A stretch of DNA of 64,000 nt from Flavobacterium limicola (lineage in GTDB: Bacteria > Bacteroidota > Bacteroidia > Flavobacteriales > Flavobacteriaceae): NCBI RefSeq assembly GCF_003634755.1, contig NZ_RBXA01000002.1, positions 496,001 to 560,000 on the forward strand, given 5' to 3'. Below, piece by piece: positions 27,353 through 36,660 of this stretch (the first letter of the stretch is position 1; every line of letters begins with the position of its first letter). Under the pieces are notes generated by a model. It worked only from the letters and a program-made list of their open reading frames with translations. It made no database searches and was not told the origin of the DNA. The translations under genes were made by a program, and so were the position numbers.

Positions 27353-28507
27353 TTATATTTTTATCATTCCGTTAACAAATTTTATGTTATTATCTAAATA
27401 AAAATCAGCTTTTTGGTTTAATTTAGGAATTGAATCAAAATCATCTTTATAAAGTGCTCCTTCAGCATCGTATTCAAAATGACCAAAATAATTTTCTAAA
27501 TCGCCTATCTGTGAAACATAAGCATTAAAACAAATCTGATTTTCAATTAACTCTTCTTTGTATTGTGCTGCAAAATTGGTGATTATTTCGATACCATCAT
27601 AATTTATTTTGATGTTTTTATACATTAAATCATAAAAAACGACTTTATTTTGAGGAATATTCAAATATTTGTTAATTCCGTTGCTAACTATATCGTTTTC
27701 GCTAAGTATAGTAAAGCTTGAAATTAGCGCCATAAAAACATATTTACGCGTTTCCTCTCTTTGATAATCGTTTGCAAAATGACCCGCTTCGAATAATAAT
27801 GTTGGAACTCCCAAATATTGAAACGTGTCACCAATACAGTTTATATTGAAAGAATCGTCAAAACGTCCAATTTGATTCGGTAAATACTTCTGAAGCTCTT
27901 CATTTATACTCGCAATCAAATTAATAGCCTTTAATCTAGATTCGTTTACTTCTCTTTCTTCATTATAAGAAGGCGCCAAAAATGACAATGTAGCCGGCTT
28001 ACCCGTATCGCTTACGCCAAAAATAGTACGCTGATCATGAAGATTAAAGCAATAATCCGGTTTAAAAGATTCAAAAACTTCTCTTAAAACCTTACTTTCT
28101 GGCTGCGTAAGTGCTTGCGAATCGCGATTTAAATCAACTTTATTAGCATTTTCTCTGGTATATAATGTTGCGCCATCGGGATTCAACATTGGAATACTGC
28201 AAAAAGTAAAAGTATTTAATAATTGTTGTGCCAATTGCGAACCGCTTTGCAACACATTCAAAAAATCAAATAGTGCCTTTGTAGTCGTACTTTCATTACC
28301 ATGCATTTGTGACCAAAGGAAAATTTTAGTTTTACCTTCTCCAATTTCATATGAATAAATCGACTTTCCTAGAACTGATTTCCCAATAATTTGAAGTTGA
28401 TTATTGGTGTTTAATTTTTGCAATAACGGTTCAATAGAAACTAAAGTGATGTAACGACCCTGAATAGTTTCTTCTTTATATTGACTGAATAATTGTTCTA
28501 AATCCAT
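27353..28507 (-). CDS. M14-family zinc carboxypeptidase
   Basis: 384 residues. Zinc ligands are seen in QMHGNEST (His69, Glu72) and NLHDQR (His157); MLNPDGATLYTRENANKVDLNRDS carries the substrate-binding Asn/Arg, and LLFEAGHF probably carries the catalytic glutamate. No signal peptide is evident, so it is likely cytoplasmic and may process cell-wall peptides or other small peptides. Its promoter region holds the TTTAC-N4-GTAAA palindromes shared with the divergent XRE regulator; a -7 match TACTTTTG on the minus strand (28533-28526) sits inside one of them. Confidence 0.9.
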   Translation of the reverse strand: MDLEQLFSQYKEETIQGRYITLVSIEPLLQKLNTNNQLQIIGKSVLGKSIYSYEIGEGKTKIFLWSQMHGNESTTTKALFDFLNVLQSGSQLAQQLLNTFTFCSIPMLNPDGATLYTRENANKVDLNRDSQALTQPESKVLREVFESFKPDYCFNLHDQRTIFGVSDTGKPATLSFLAPSYNEEREVNESRLKAINLIASINEELQKYLPNQIGRFDDSFNINCIGDTFQYLGVPTLLFEAGHFANDYQREETRKYVFMALISSFTILSENDIVSNGINKYLNIPQNKVVFYDLMYKNIKINYDGIEIITNFAAQYKEELIENQICFNAYVSQIGDLENYFGHFEYDAEGALYKDDFDSIPKLNQKADFYLDNNIKFVNGMIKI

Positions 28508-28818
28508 GCTGTTTTATTTGATTTACAAAAGTAAACATCTTTATATTTACATTTGTAAACAAATAAAATTAGTAATATTTCAATACTGTAAACACATTTT
28601 TATTTTTTAAGTTAGTCTTTTTAGTACTTGTAGTTGACAAATGTCACTTAATAATTAAATAGCTGTCAAAATATTAATTATCATATATTTAAAGCAAATT
28701 ACATTATTCTATACTTTATAATAATTAGTATAATAAATACTATTTACACTTGTAATTTTGCTATTCTGGTAGGTTTTGATTACATTTGTAAATAGATAAT
28801 TTATATCAATAATTTACA
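28508..28818. promoter_or_regulatory. Divergent regulatory region with five TTTAC-N4-GTAAA operator copies
   Basis: Three perfect palindromes TTTAC-N4-GTAAA lie at 28522-28535, 28546-28559 and 28813-28826 (the last runs into the next gene). Copies with one arm mismatch lie at 28743-28756 and 28779-28792, and a half site GTAAAC at 28588-28593. The first overlaps the -7 box of the carboxypeptidase, the fifth holds the -7 box of the XRE gene, and the last contains that gene's ATG. This is the layout of an autoregulated switch bound by the XRE protein (inference). Confidence 0.75.
28758..28788 (+). promoter_or_regulatory. Promoter of the XRE regulator
   Basis: TTG at 28758-28760, a 20-base spacer and TACATTTG at 28781-28788. 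The -7 box is part of an ATTAC-ATTT-GTAAA palindrome, so a bound repressor would block it. Confidence 0.7.
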
Positions 28819-29295
28819 ATGGTAAACATCGAGGATTTTATAAAAAGATTAGAAATCATACTGGATTACTACAGCTTGAATGCTTCTTCTTTTGCGGATA
28901 AAATTGGGGTACAGCGCTCCAGTTTGTCTCACCTACTTTCAGGAAGAAACAAACCCAGCTTGGATTTTATTCTTAAAATATTAGAAGTTTTTCCTGATGT
29001 AGATTTGTATTGGATATTGAACGGAAAAGGAACTTTTCCTAAAAACTCGAAGCAGTTCGATAAAACAGTAAACAACGTTGAGCAAGTTGTAAAACATAAT
29101 ATTCCTACTCCAACTTCTGCTAAAATAATTCCTGAAAATTTATTTTCGGAAATAAAAATTCCAAATCCGATTCCTGCATTGGAAACAAAAAAAATAGAAA
29201 ATCAAAATAGCGCTAAAGAATACGATTCTGCTGAAATAGATAAAATCGTAATTTTTTATAAAAATGGAACTTTTAAAAGTTATGTTCCCGATTAA
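28819..29295 (+). CDS. XRE-family helix-turn-helix regulator
   Basis: 158 residues. The N-terminal 70 are a Cro/cI-type HTH (YYSLNASSFADKIGVQRSSLSHLLSGRNKPSLDFILKILEVFP), with VDLYWILNGKG after it, as in flavobacterial relatives. A linker follows, and a short conserved-looking end, IVIFYKNGTFKSYVPD. The ATG lies inside a perfect TTTAC-AATG-GTAAA palindrome that also occurs twice at the divergent carboxypeptidase promoter. This strongly suggests the protein regulates itself and its neighbour. The signal it senses is unknown. Confidence 0.9.
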   Translation: MVNIEDFIKRLEIILDYYSLNASSFADKIGVQRSSLSHLLSGRNKPSLDFILKILEVFPDVDLYWILNGKGTFPKNSKQFDKTVNNVEQVVKHNIPTPTSAKIIPENLFSEIKIPNPIPALETKKIENQNSAKEYDSAEIDKIVIFYKNGTFKSYVPD

Positions 29296-29396
29296 AAATA
29301 AACAACCACATTCCGGAATTTCGAAATGGGGTTCGCATGCATTATTTTCCTATTTCAATTATTTCAAAAGAAACTGAATTTATTTTACAATATTAT

Positions 29397-29951
29397 TTAT
29401 TCAAATGAATATCCTTTTTCAGGGATTTTACCTTTTACACCTATATAATGTTTCTTCAAAATAACCATATCACTTTCGATATCGCCAGAAGGTAAAACTG
29501 GATTTCCTAAGTTCACTTCTTTTCTTCCAAAATCAAATGTAACAGGAATTATGGGCACATTTGCTTTTAAAGCAATATAATAAAATCCTGTTTTTAATTC
29601 GGTTACTTTTTCACGGGTTCCTTCAGGGGCAACCGCCAAACGAAAAATTTCTCTCCTTTGAAAAATAGCAGCGATAGAATCCACTTTATTCAAACCTCCA
29701 GAACGATCCAGTGGTTCGCCGCCCATATATCTAAAATAAAATCCGAAAGGAAAACGAAACAATTCTTTTTTACCAACCCAGTTCATTTCTAAACCGGTTA
29801 TTCCTCTGGTAAAAATGCCCAAATAAAAATCATGCGCACTTGTATGCGGCATCACCATCATGACACATTTTTTAATATTTGCGTCAATTCCTCCAACTAT
29901 TTTCCAACCCATGAGCCTGAAAAATATCCATTTGTAAAATTGTTTCTTCAT
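29397..29951 (-). CDS. 1-acylglycerol-3-phosphate acyltransferase-like protein
   Basis: 184 residues with the PlsC-family motifs HTSAHD (residues 36-41, the HX4D catalytic motif), GGEPLDRSGG, and VAPEGTREK. Such enzymes transfer acyl groups to lysophosphatidate or related lipids at the inner membrane. It is shorter than typical PlsC (about 240) and belongs to the group found in flavobacteria; the acceptor is not certain. Confidence 0.85.
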   Translation of the reverse strand: MKKQFYKWIFFRLMGWKIVGGIDANIKKCVMMVMPHTSAHDFYLGIFTRGITGLEMNWVGKKELFRFPFGFYFRYMGGEPLDRSGGLNKVDSIAAIFQRREIFRLAVAPEGTREKVTELKTGFYYIALKANVPIIPVTFDFGRKEVNLGNPVLPSGDIESDMVILKKHYIGVKGKIPEKGYSFE

Positions 29952-30012
29952 TCTTTCTTATTTCGTACAAAATAAATAATTTAAATCTTATTTTTGGGTA
30001 AAACCGCCACCA

Positions 30013-30678
30013 ATGATTAAAAAAATATTCAGTTATCTCATTCCAATAAAAATTTATGAAACAAAATCTTCGTTGAGTAAATCGATTGAGGTGACTTGGG
30101 CAAATGGCGAATTAGTTTTAGATTCTGAAAACGCCAATTATTCGTATGGTAGTTTGCAACGCATTTTGAGATTAGGATTAAAAAACATAGGTTTTGAAAA
30201 AATAGTTCCCATGAAACATATTCTTGTTCTGGGAGTTGCCGGCGGAAGCGTTATCAAAACATTAGTGGACGAAATAAAATACAATGGAAAAATTACCGGA
30301 GTTGAAATCGATCCCGAAATAATTAAAATAGCAAACACCTATTTCAAGTTAGACGAAGTAAAAAATCTTGAAATTGTAATTGATGATGCTTTCGAATTTG
30401 TTCTAAAAACCAAAACCAAATACGATTTAATTATTATTGATATTTTTCAAGATACCACAATGCCAAATTTCTTATTTGAAACTTTTTTCATCAATAGAAT
30501 TTGTTTTCTTTTAAAAAGTCATGGTTTTATTCTTTTCAATACCATGTTACTGAATGAAAGTCAAAATATAAGAAATAAAAAATACGTATCCGAGTTCTTC
30601 AGAAGTGAATTTCGAATAAAAACCATTCCCAGATTAGAAGTTCACAACGAGTTGATTTTAATTGAAAAACTAACTTAA
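30013..30678 (+). CDS. Spermidine-synthase-like methyltransferase-fold protein
   Basis: 221 residues with a Rossmann fold of the spermidine synthase type: LVLGVAGGSVIKTL, ITGVEIDPEIIKIA, VIDDAFEFV, and LIIIDIFQDTTMP (equivalent to the D-x-x-D proton-acceptor region). The N-terminal beta domain of true spermidine synthase is reduced, so the substrate may differ. A -7 element TATTTTTG lies at 29989-29996, giving a very short leader. The family is often annotated spermidine synthase without proof. Confidence 0.75.
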   Translation: MIKKIFSYLIPIKIYETKSSLSKSIEVTWANGELVLDSENANYSYGSLQRILRLGLKNIGFEKIVPMKHILVLGVAGGSVIKTLVDEIKYNGKITGVEIDPEIIKIANTYFKLDEVKNLEIVIDDAFEFVLKTKTKYDLIIIDIFQDTTMPNFLFETFFINRICFLLKSHGFILFNTMLLNESQNIRNKKYVSEFFRSEFRIKTIPRLEVHNELILIEKLT

Positions 30679-30775
30679 ATAGTACAAGTCTTTTATAAAA
30701 ATTTACAATAGAATTCTGGCAAAGCAACACAATTATTTTGTACACTTACATGGCGCTATTTAACACTTTGCTGGA

Positions 30776-31486
30776 ATGAAAAAAATTTTAAAAAAACTGC
30801 TTCTTGGAAAAACGTCAAAAGGCGCTCAACCTAAATTTAATCCTATTCAAAAACGGATACAGAATATTCAGTCCATTTGGAATAACGATCATCAGGAAGA
30901 CAATGGAATTGAAAAAATAGTCCGATTAATACTAGCATCTTCCCAATTGCTTTTCCCTGGAATTTACATTAAATATTGGGCTAGCAAGAAAGGTGTTGAA
31001 TATCAAGATTTAGCGTTAGACTTTTATGTTTTATTAAAAGTGATTTTTCCAATAGTAATATTAATAAATCAATGGCAAAACCAAGAATGGCTTATTTGGA
31101 TTCTTGTGTATGTGTTTTTGGAAACTGTTTTTTACATTCCAACACTTATATTTGCATCTGATTTATTTTCAAAACCACGCTCATACAAGAGATCCATGTT
31201 GCTGCTTTTCTTTAACTATTTAGAGATTGCATTTGCGTATGCTGTCTTTTATTCTGTTGGAAATTACATGAACAAACCGTTTTTCCATTGGTTTGATTCG
31301 ATTTATTTCAGCATTGTAACTTCCTCTTCCATCGGCTATGGCGACTACCATCCAATTACACCAATAGGGAAATTTCTAGTAACTACACAAGCGTTATTGT
31401 TTCTGTTTTTCATTGTGCTTTTCTTGAATTTCTTCTCCACCAAAGTAAAAACGAAAGGCTATTTCGATCATGAAAATCTGGAATAA
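30776..31486 (+). CDS. Potassium-channel-like membrane protein
   Basis: 236 residues. After a charged N-terminus there are about five hydrophobic segments. The last two flank a pore loop with filter TSSSIGYGDY (residues 182-191), close to the TVGYGD selectivity filter of K+ channels. The extra N-terminal helices make it unlike the minimal KcsA type, and no RCK/TrkA-N regulatory domain is attached. It is convergent with kdsB; the stop codons are directly adjacent. Confidence 0.85.
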   Translation: MKKILKKLLLGKTSKGAQPKFNPIQKRIQNIQSIWNNDHQEDNGIEKIVRLILASSQLLFPGIYIKYWASKKGVEYQDLALDFYVLLKVIFPIVILINQWQNQEWLIWILVYVFLETVFYIPTLIFASDLFSKPRSYKRSMLLLFFNYLEIAFAYAVFYSVGNYMNKPFFHWFDSIYFSIVTSSSIGYGDYHPITPIGKFLVTTQALLFLFFIVLFLNFFSTKVKTKGYFDHENLE

Positions 31487-32212
31487 TTACAACATCTTTC
31501 TGGCCTTCTCTAAATCTTCCGGAGTGTCTATTCCAATTCCGATATGAGAAGTTTCGATCATTTTGATTCGTTTTCCAAATTCTAAATAACGCAATTGCTC
31601 CAGTTTTTCGGATGCTTCCAAAGATTTCATTGGTAAATGGTAAAAATCCAACAATGCCTGTTTTCTAAAAGCATAAATCCCGATGTGTTGAAAATAACGA
31701 ACACCTACATTTTTCTCTCTTGGATATGGAATTACCGAACGTGAAAAGTACAAAGCAAATCCATTTTGATCCACGACCACTTTTACATTATTCGGATTAT
31801 TGATGTCGGCTTCATTAGTGATTTCACGCATCAAAGAAGCTAAATCTACTTTTTTATCCAAATCATTTTTAAAAACTTCAATCACTTTTGCCAAAGGTTC
31901 CGCATCGATAAATGGTTCGTCTCCTTGTACATTGATTACAATATCAACGTCTAAATTTTCGACTGCTTCCGCAATTCGATCACTTCCTGATTCGTGTTCT
32001 TTGATACTCTTGATGGCTTTTCCACCGTGAGAAACAATTTCGTCATAAATTAAATCTGAATCTGTTACCACAAAGACATCATCAAACAATTGCGTGTTTA
32101 TGGCTGCTTCATAGGTTCTTAAAATGACCGCTTTACCTCCCAAATCCTGCATTAGTTTTGCGGGAAATCGTGTCGAAGCGTAACGTGCGGGAATGACTGC
32201 TATTATTTTCAT
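31487..32212 (-). CDS. kdsB: 3-deoxy-manno-octulosonate cytidylyltransferase
   Basis: 241 residues with the KdsB signatures: [17 protein letters not shown] at the N-terminus, [17 protein letters not shown], and a C-terminal [12 protein letters not shown]...[10 protein letters not shown]. It activates Kdo as CMP-Kdo for lipopolysaccharide core synthesis, in the cytoplasm. This supports a Gram-negative outer membrane. Confidence 0.96.
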   Translation of the reverse strand: MKIIAVIPARYASTRFPAKLMQDLGGKAVILRTYEAAINTQLFDDVFVVTDSDLIYDEIVSHGGKAIKSIKEHESGSDRIAEAVENLDVDIVINVQGDEPFIDAEPLAKVIEVFKNDLDKKVDLASLMREITNEADINNPNNVKVVVDQNGFALYFSRSVIPYPREKNVGVRYFQHIGIYAFRKQALLDFYHLPMKSLEASEKLEQLRYLEFGKRIKMIETSHIGIGIDTPEDLEKARKML

Positions 32213-32315
32213 TTTTATTTATCAATTAAATCGTAAAGTATTTTTAATTTTTATTGATTTGGATGTATAAAGAGAATTGTAACAAATAAATTCTTAGTTT
32301 CATTTTTAATTAACC

Positions 32316-33263
32316 TTAAAAAGGTAAATCATCATCTTCATCTTCCTCCTCAATAAATTTCACAAAACTCTTTTTCCATTCTGTTTTCTTATAAAATTTC
32401 AACTTAAAATCTTCATCAAAAATCTCTCTTGAAATTGAAATTTTTTGTTTTTTATTCCTTCTAATATGTTCAAAATTCCAATATTTTTCATCAGAATTAA
32501 TTCCATTAAAAGACCTAGCCTTTAATAGATTTTCTACATCTAACAATTCCTGTATATAAAATAGATAATCGATTCTTAGATATTCTTTAATTTCCTCAAC
32601 TAAAGGATGATTTATCATTAAAATTCGATTAACTTCTTCGGCACTCTCTTTATTTTCTTGACTTAAAAAATTTACTAATTGATTTAATGTTTTAGAAGTT
32701 GAGTCTAACTTGTTTATTAAACTTATTTCTTTTATTCTAGACTGATTTTGTAAAAACCTTTGAAATAAACCTGCAAATTGCTCTTTCAAATAAAATATTA
32801 TATCCGAATTTGTTTCAAAGCCTTTAATATTGTTATTATTTGGTAAAGCCTTTATTTCTTCTATAAATTGATAAATCCTAACATCATCTACATGTTTATA
32901 TTTTATAGGTTGCTCTTTGTTAAGCAAAAAAGTTTCAAATTCAGAAAGTACATTTTTTTCAATAAAAATATAAACTTGTTTGTTTTCTTGAAGAGCTATT
33001 TTCAATTCTAAATTTGAAATTGACAAATCTTTACTTTTAGATTCTGTGCCGAATCGTCCTCCTATTATAGATATTAATATATCTATATTTTGAATTTCTT
33101 TATAACAATATTCCTCCAATGCATCATCTTTACCGTATGGAATATCTCCTTCTTCATTTCTTATAGGCTGATAACCTAAGCTTTCTAAAAATTGATCAAT
33201 TTCTGTTCTAATATATTTTAAATCATAAAAAGTCGAACTTATGAAAATTCTTGGTTTCGCCAT
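32316..33263 (-). CDS. DUF4062 protein
   Basis: 315 residues. The N-terminal ~170 residues are a DUF4062 domain: PRIFISSTFYDLKYIRTEIDQF, GDIPYGKDDALEEYCYKEI, and ISIIGGRFGTES, resembling the TIR-like N-terminal domain of STAND NTPases. The rest is helical and charged, ending in an EEEDEDDDLPF tail; there is no NTPase domain. It is very rich in A/T-ending codons compared with its neighbours. A -7 match (TATATTTG, minus strand, 33315-33308) lies upstream. In other bacteria this domain is found in conflict and signalling proteins; a role here is inference. Confidence 0.8.
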   Translation of the reverse strand: MAKPRIFISSTFYDLKYIRTEIDQFLESLGYQPIRNEEGDIPYGKDDALEEYCYKEIQNIDILISIIGGRFGTESKSKDLSISNLELKIALQENKQVYIFIEKNVLSEFETFLLNKEQPIKYKHVDDVRIYQFIEEIKALPNNNNIKGFETNSDIIFYLKEQFAGLFQRFLQNQSRIKEISLINKLDSTSKTLNQLVNFLSQENKESAEEVNRILMINHPLVEEIKEYLRIDYLFYIQELLDVENLLKARSFNGINSDEKYWNFEHIRRNKKQKISISREIFDEDFKLKFYKKTEWKKSFVKFIEEEDEDDDLPF

Positions 33264-33334
33264 GTTTAATTGTAATTTTGTTTTTTAATAATAGTAGTTT
33301 CTAAAATCAAATATAACCTTTATTCTCACAAAAT

Positions 33335-34165
33335 TCACATAATCTTCACCGAAGTCATACTCAAAGAACCCGCCAATAACTTATCATTGAACAAACTGAG
33401 TTCTTCGGATTTTCCTTTTAATCCTAAAGTATAAATCAAAGGCAAATAATGTTCCGGCGTAGGAATCGCTAATTGAAACGCTTTGCTTTGTTTTTCAAAA
33501 TCAATCAATGGTTGAAAATTCCCGTCCAATAAATAATCATTAATTGTTGATCTTGCTTCAATTGCCCAATCATAACCGTAATTATCTTTTTCGAAATTGC
33601 GATAATCGACCAATCCCAAATTATGAACAATGTTTCCGCTGCCTACAATCAAGATTCCTCTGGTACGCAAAGCACTTAGTTTTTGAGCCAAATCAAAATG
33701 ATATTGTCCAGATTTTGTATAATCAATACTCAACTGAATCACGGGAAAATTCGCCTCGGGATATAAATGTTTAATAACACTCCAAGCTCCGTGATCCAAA
33801 CCCCAATGTTCGTCCAGCTCTACTTCTACCGGAGTCAACAATTGTTTGGTTTCTAATGCTAATTCTGGACTTCCTTTTGCAGGATATTGCACATCGAACA
33901 ATGCTTGCGGAAAACCGCCGAAGTCGTGAATCGTTCTAGGCATTTCCATTGCGGTAACCTTTGTTCCGTTCGTAAACCAATGCGCTGAAATACATAAAAT
34001 AGCATTGGGTTGCGGTAACGTTTTTGCCAAATTTCGAAAACCAGTCACAAACTGATTTTCTTCAATGGCGTTCATTGGGCTTCCGTGTCCTAAAAACAGT
34101 ACTGGCATTTTTTCGGTATTCAAAAAAGAACCTGAAATTTTATGTAAATCGTTTAAAGTATTCAT
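33335..34165 (-). CDS. 4,5-DOPA dioxygenase extradiol-like (LigB family)
   Basis: 276 residues from ATG 34165 (an in-frame TTG lies at 34171). Metal-binding motifs of the LigB/YgiD family are seen: LFLGHGSPMNA, ISAHWFTNGT, and ELDEHWGLDHGAWSVIKHLYP. These enzymes cleave catechols with a divalent metal; YgiD-like proteins act on DOPA in vitro, and the natural substrate is uncertain. It stands 99 bases downstream of the RecD-like gene, with a repeat element in between. Confidence 0.88.
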   Translation of the reverse strand: MNTLNDLHKISGSFLNTEKMPVLFLGHGSPMNAIEENQFVTGFRNLAKTLPQPNAILCISAHWFTNGTKVTAMEMPRTIHDFGGFPQALFDVQYPAKGSPELALETKQLLTPVEVELDEHWGLDHGAWSVIKHLYPEANFPVIQLSIDYTKSGQYHFDLAQKLSALRTRGILIVGSGNIVHNLGLVDYRNFEKDNYGYDWAIEARSTINDYLLDGNFQPLIDFEKQSKAFQLAIPTPEHYLPLIYTLGLKGKSEELSLFNDKLLAGSLSMTSVKIM

Positions 34166-34191
34166 GACCAAACTATTTTAAAATTATTGAA

Positions 34192-34256
34192 CAATATAAG
34201 TTATATAAGGTCATTTAAATTTTTCTTTGATTTTAGCTTCTATGTCTTATATGTTT
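34192..34256. repeat. Intergenic CATATAAG-type inverted repeat element (degenerate copy)
   Basis: The right arm (34238-34256), read on the minus strand, is AAACATATAAGACATAGAA; the left arm has ACAATATAAGTTATATAAGG at 34191-34210. The element lies 7 bases after the stop of the RecD-like gene. It is related to the elements at 41387-41548 and 53481-53625. Confidence 0.55.
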
Positions 34257-34263
34257 ATCAAAC

Positions 34264-35685
34264 TTACTCTACAAAATTCTCATCCTTAAACCCTATCAAA
34301 TATAATTTATTTTTTGCTCGGGTCATAGCGGTGTACAACCAGCGAATATAATCTCTATTGATGCCGTCCGGCAAATACGGCTGTTCTATAAAAACCGTAT
34401 TCCACTGACCGCCTTGTGATTTGTGGCAGGTAATTGCATACGAGAATTTCACTTGCAAACCATTGAAATATTCGTTGGCTTTAACTTTTTGGAATTGTTT
34501 GTACTTCGTTTCGCCTTCATAATCTTTCAACACTTCCTGATACAATCTATTTGATTCTTCATAGGTCAACGATGGCGATTCGCTTTTTATGGTGTCCATT
34601 AATAATACCGTTTCAAATGGAATCTGATTGGGGTAATCAATCATTCGAATTTTTACTTTGGCAAACTTAAATCCATACAATTCTTTGATATTGAAAATTT
34701 CCAGTATTTCGATAATATCACCATTGGCAATAAAACCCGCTTCATCCGAATCTTTCAACCAAAAATAATTGTTCTTTACCACCATCAGAAAATCGCCAGT
34801 TGATAATTCACTTTCTTTATCGAGGATTTTGGTTCTGATTTGCTCATTATATTGATTCGCTCTTTTATTGGAACGAACAATAAAAGCGGTGTCTTCTATA
34901 CTATAATTACTGTAGGCGGAATTGATGGCGTCCTGAATATCATACCCATCGGTCAGCCGAACAATATCTTTGAATTTCTTGACATCAAATTTGAATTCAT
35001 CTATAAAAGAATCCTTCAATAATTCCCGAAGTTCCGTTGCGTTATGCAAAATACCGGAATTTTCTTCCTGACGCATGACTTCGTCCAACTCGATATGTTC
35101 CACTTCCTTATCATAATTCATTCCCAAAGTGCGAATGTCCAGTGCGGGACTGATATCTAAATTCACCGGCGGCAACTGAGCGGTATCACCCAGCAAAATC
35201 ATCTTACAATTGGTTCCTGAATACACATACGAAATCAAATCGTCTAATAAAGAACCGTTTTCATATAACTTAGAATCCGAATTAGTATCCGAAATCATCG
35301 AAGCTTCATCGACGATAAAAATCGTGTTCTTATGTTTGTTTTGTTGCAACGTAAATGAAACGCCGCCACCAGAAGATTTCTTTGGAAAATATATTTTTTT
35401 ATGAATAGTAAAAGCGGGTTTATTCGAATAATTGGCAATTACTTTAGCCGCGCGTCCCGTTGGCGCCAGCAAAACATATTTTTTATTAATGTCTAATAAA
35501 CTATTTACAATCGTAGAAATAACGGTTGTTTTTCCAGTTCCTGCGTATCCTTTTAAAACAAAAATGGTTTTATTATCGGTTTCAGTTAAAAAAATAGCGA
35601 TTTTTTGAAAAAAAATATCCTGTTTATAAGTGGGTTGAAAAGGGAATTTTTTTTGCAAAAGACTATAAAACAGGGAGGAATTCAT
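34264..35685 (-). CDS. RecD-like SF1 helicase
   Basis: 473 residues with helicase motifs in order: GYAGTGKT (46-53), IFIVDEASMISD, a GDTAQLPPV motif, and near the end YAITCHKSQGGQW with YTAMTRAKNKLYLIG. This matches the stand-alone RecD-like/ATP-dependent DNA helicases common in Bacteroidota, shorter than RecD2. It probably unwinds 5' to 3'. RecB and RecC partners are not in the window. Confidence 0.9.
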   Translation of the reverse strand: MNSSLFYSLLQKKFPFQPTYKQDIFFQKIAIFLTETDNKTIFVLKGYAGTGKTTVISTIVNSLLDINKKYVLLAPTGRAAKVIANYSNKPAFTIHKKIYFPKKSSGGGVSFTLQQNKHKNTIFIVDEASMISDTNSDSKLYENGSLLDDLISYVYSGTNCKMILLGDTAQLPPVNLDISPALDIRTLGMNYDKEVEHIELDEVMRQEENSGILHNATELRELLKDSFIDEFKFDVKKFKDIVRLTDGYDIQDAINSAYSNYSIEDTAFIVRSNKRANQYNEQIRTKILDKESELSTGDFLMVVKNNYFWLKDSDEAGFIANGDIIEILEIFNIKELYGFKFAKVKIRMIDYPNQIPFETVLLMDTIKSESPSLTYEESNRLYQEVLKDYEGETKYKQFQKVKANEYFNGLQVKFSYAITCHKSQGGQWNTVFIEQPYLPDGINRDYIRWLYTAMTRAKNKLYLIGFKDENFVE

Positions 35686-35853
35686 TTCGTGTTATTTGAC
35701 TGCAAAGTAAAGAATGTTTTTTCAATTTCAAGGTCAATAGCAATTTCAATTTTCAAATACTGTTATTGTTTTTTTGCCACTGTGATTGATATTCATAATG
35801 AAATTGATTTTTAAATTTGTAAGTTTGCGTTGTTGAGAAAAAGCAATCTTATT

Positions 35854-36660
35854 ATGAACATAGCCGAAAAAAAATATAAAAAACTTTCCATTCAAGTTTC
35901 CTTGACAGGACTTTCTTTTTGTTGTTTTGACACGCTAAATAATACTGTAATTTCATTCAACGAAGTGCATTTTGATACCTTTCACAAGGCTACAAAAATT
36001 GAAGATTTGTTTGCTGATGCTTTCAACAATCATCCAGAATTAAAGGATTCCTATGATGAAATTTTGGTGATTCACAATAATAATCTTTCAACGTTTGTTC
36101 CGGAACCGTTATTTGACGAGAACTTTTTAGGCAGTTATTTGCAATACAACACTAAAGTTTTTGAAACCGATTTTTTCGCTTTTGATGAAATTCCAAACTA
36201 TCAAATGAATGTGGTGTATATTCCGTATGTGAATATCAATAATTTTTTCATTGACCAATTTGGTGCTTTCGATTACAAACATGCGAATAGTATTTTGGTG
36301 TCAAAACTTTTGGTTGCCTCCAAAAATAAGGATGAGAAAAAAATGTTTGTACATATTAATACAGGTCATTTTGAAATTATCGTGGTTCAGAACCAAAAAT
36401 TATTACTTTTCAATTCTTTCGATTATAACACGCCGGAAGATTTCTTGTATTACATCTTATTTACGGCTGAACAATTGAACTTAAATCCCGAAAACTTTCC
36501 ATTGGAACTAATCGGAAATATTGATACCGAAAGTGATTATTTCAAAATCGCTTACAAATACATTCGCAACGTTTCCCTCATAGATGTGGAAGATTTACGA
36601 TGGAACAATTATTTTTCTGAGGCCGAAAACAGAAATCATTTTATACTTTTCAACTCATGA
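35854..36660 (+). CDS. DUF3822 family protein
   Basis: 268 residues from ATG 35854; an upstream TTG (35830) is open but lies almost directly behind the -7 box TAAGTTTG (35820-35827). The sequence (KLSIQVSLTGLSFCCFDT, NNLSTFVPEPLFDE) fits the flavobacterial DUF3822 family, which resembles actin-fold/ROK-like ATPase folds. Its stop overlaps the rsmD start by four bases (ATGA), so the two are translationally coupled. Function unknown. Confidence 0.85.
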   Translation: MNIAEKKYKKLSIQVSLTGLSFCCFDTLNNTVISFNEVHFDTFHKATKIEDLFADAFNNHPELKDSYDEILVIHNNNLSTFVPEPLFDENFLGSYLQYNTKVFETDFFAFDEIPNYQMNVVYIPYVNINNFFIDQFGAFDYKHANSILVSKLLVASKNKDEKKMFVHINTGHFEIIVVQNQKLLLFNSFDYNTPEDFLYYILFTAEQLNLNPENFPLELIGNIDTESDYFKIAYKYIRNVSLIDVEDLRWNNYFSEAENRNHFILFNS

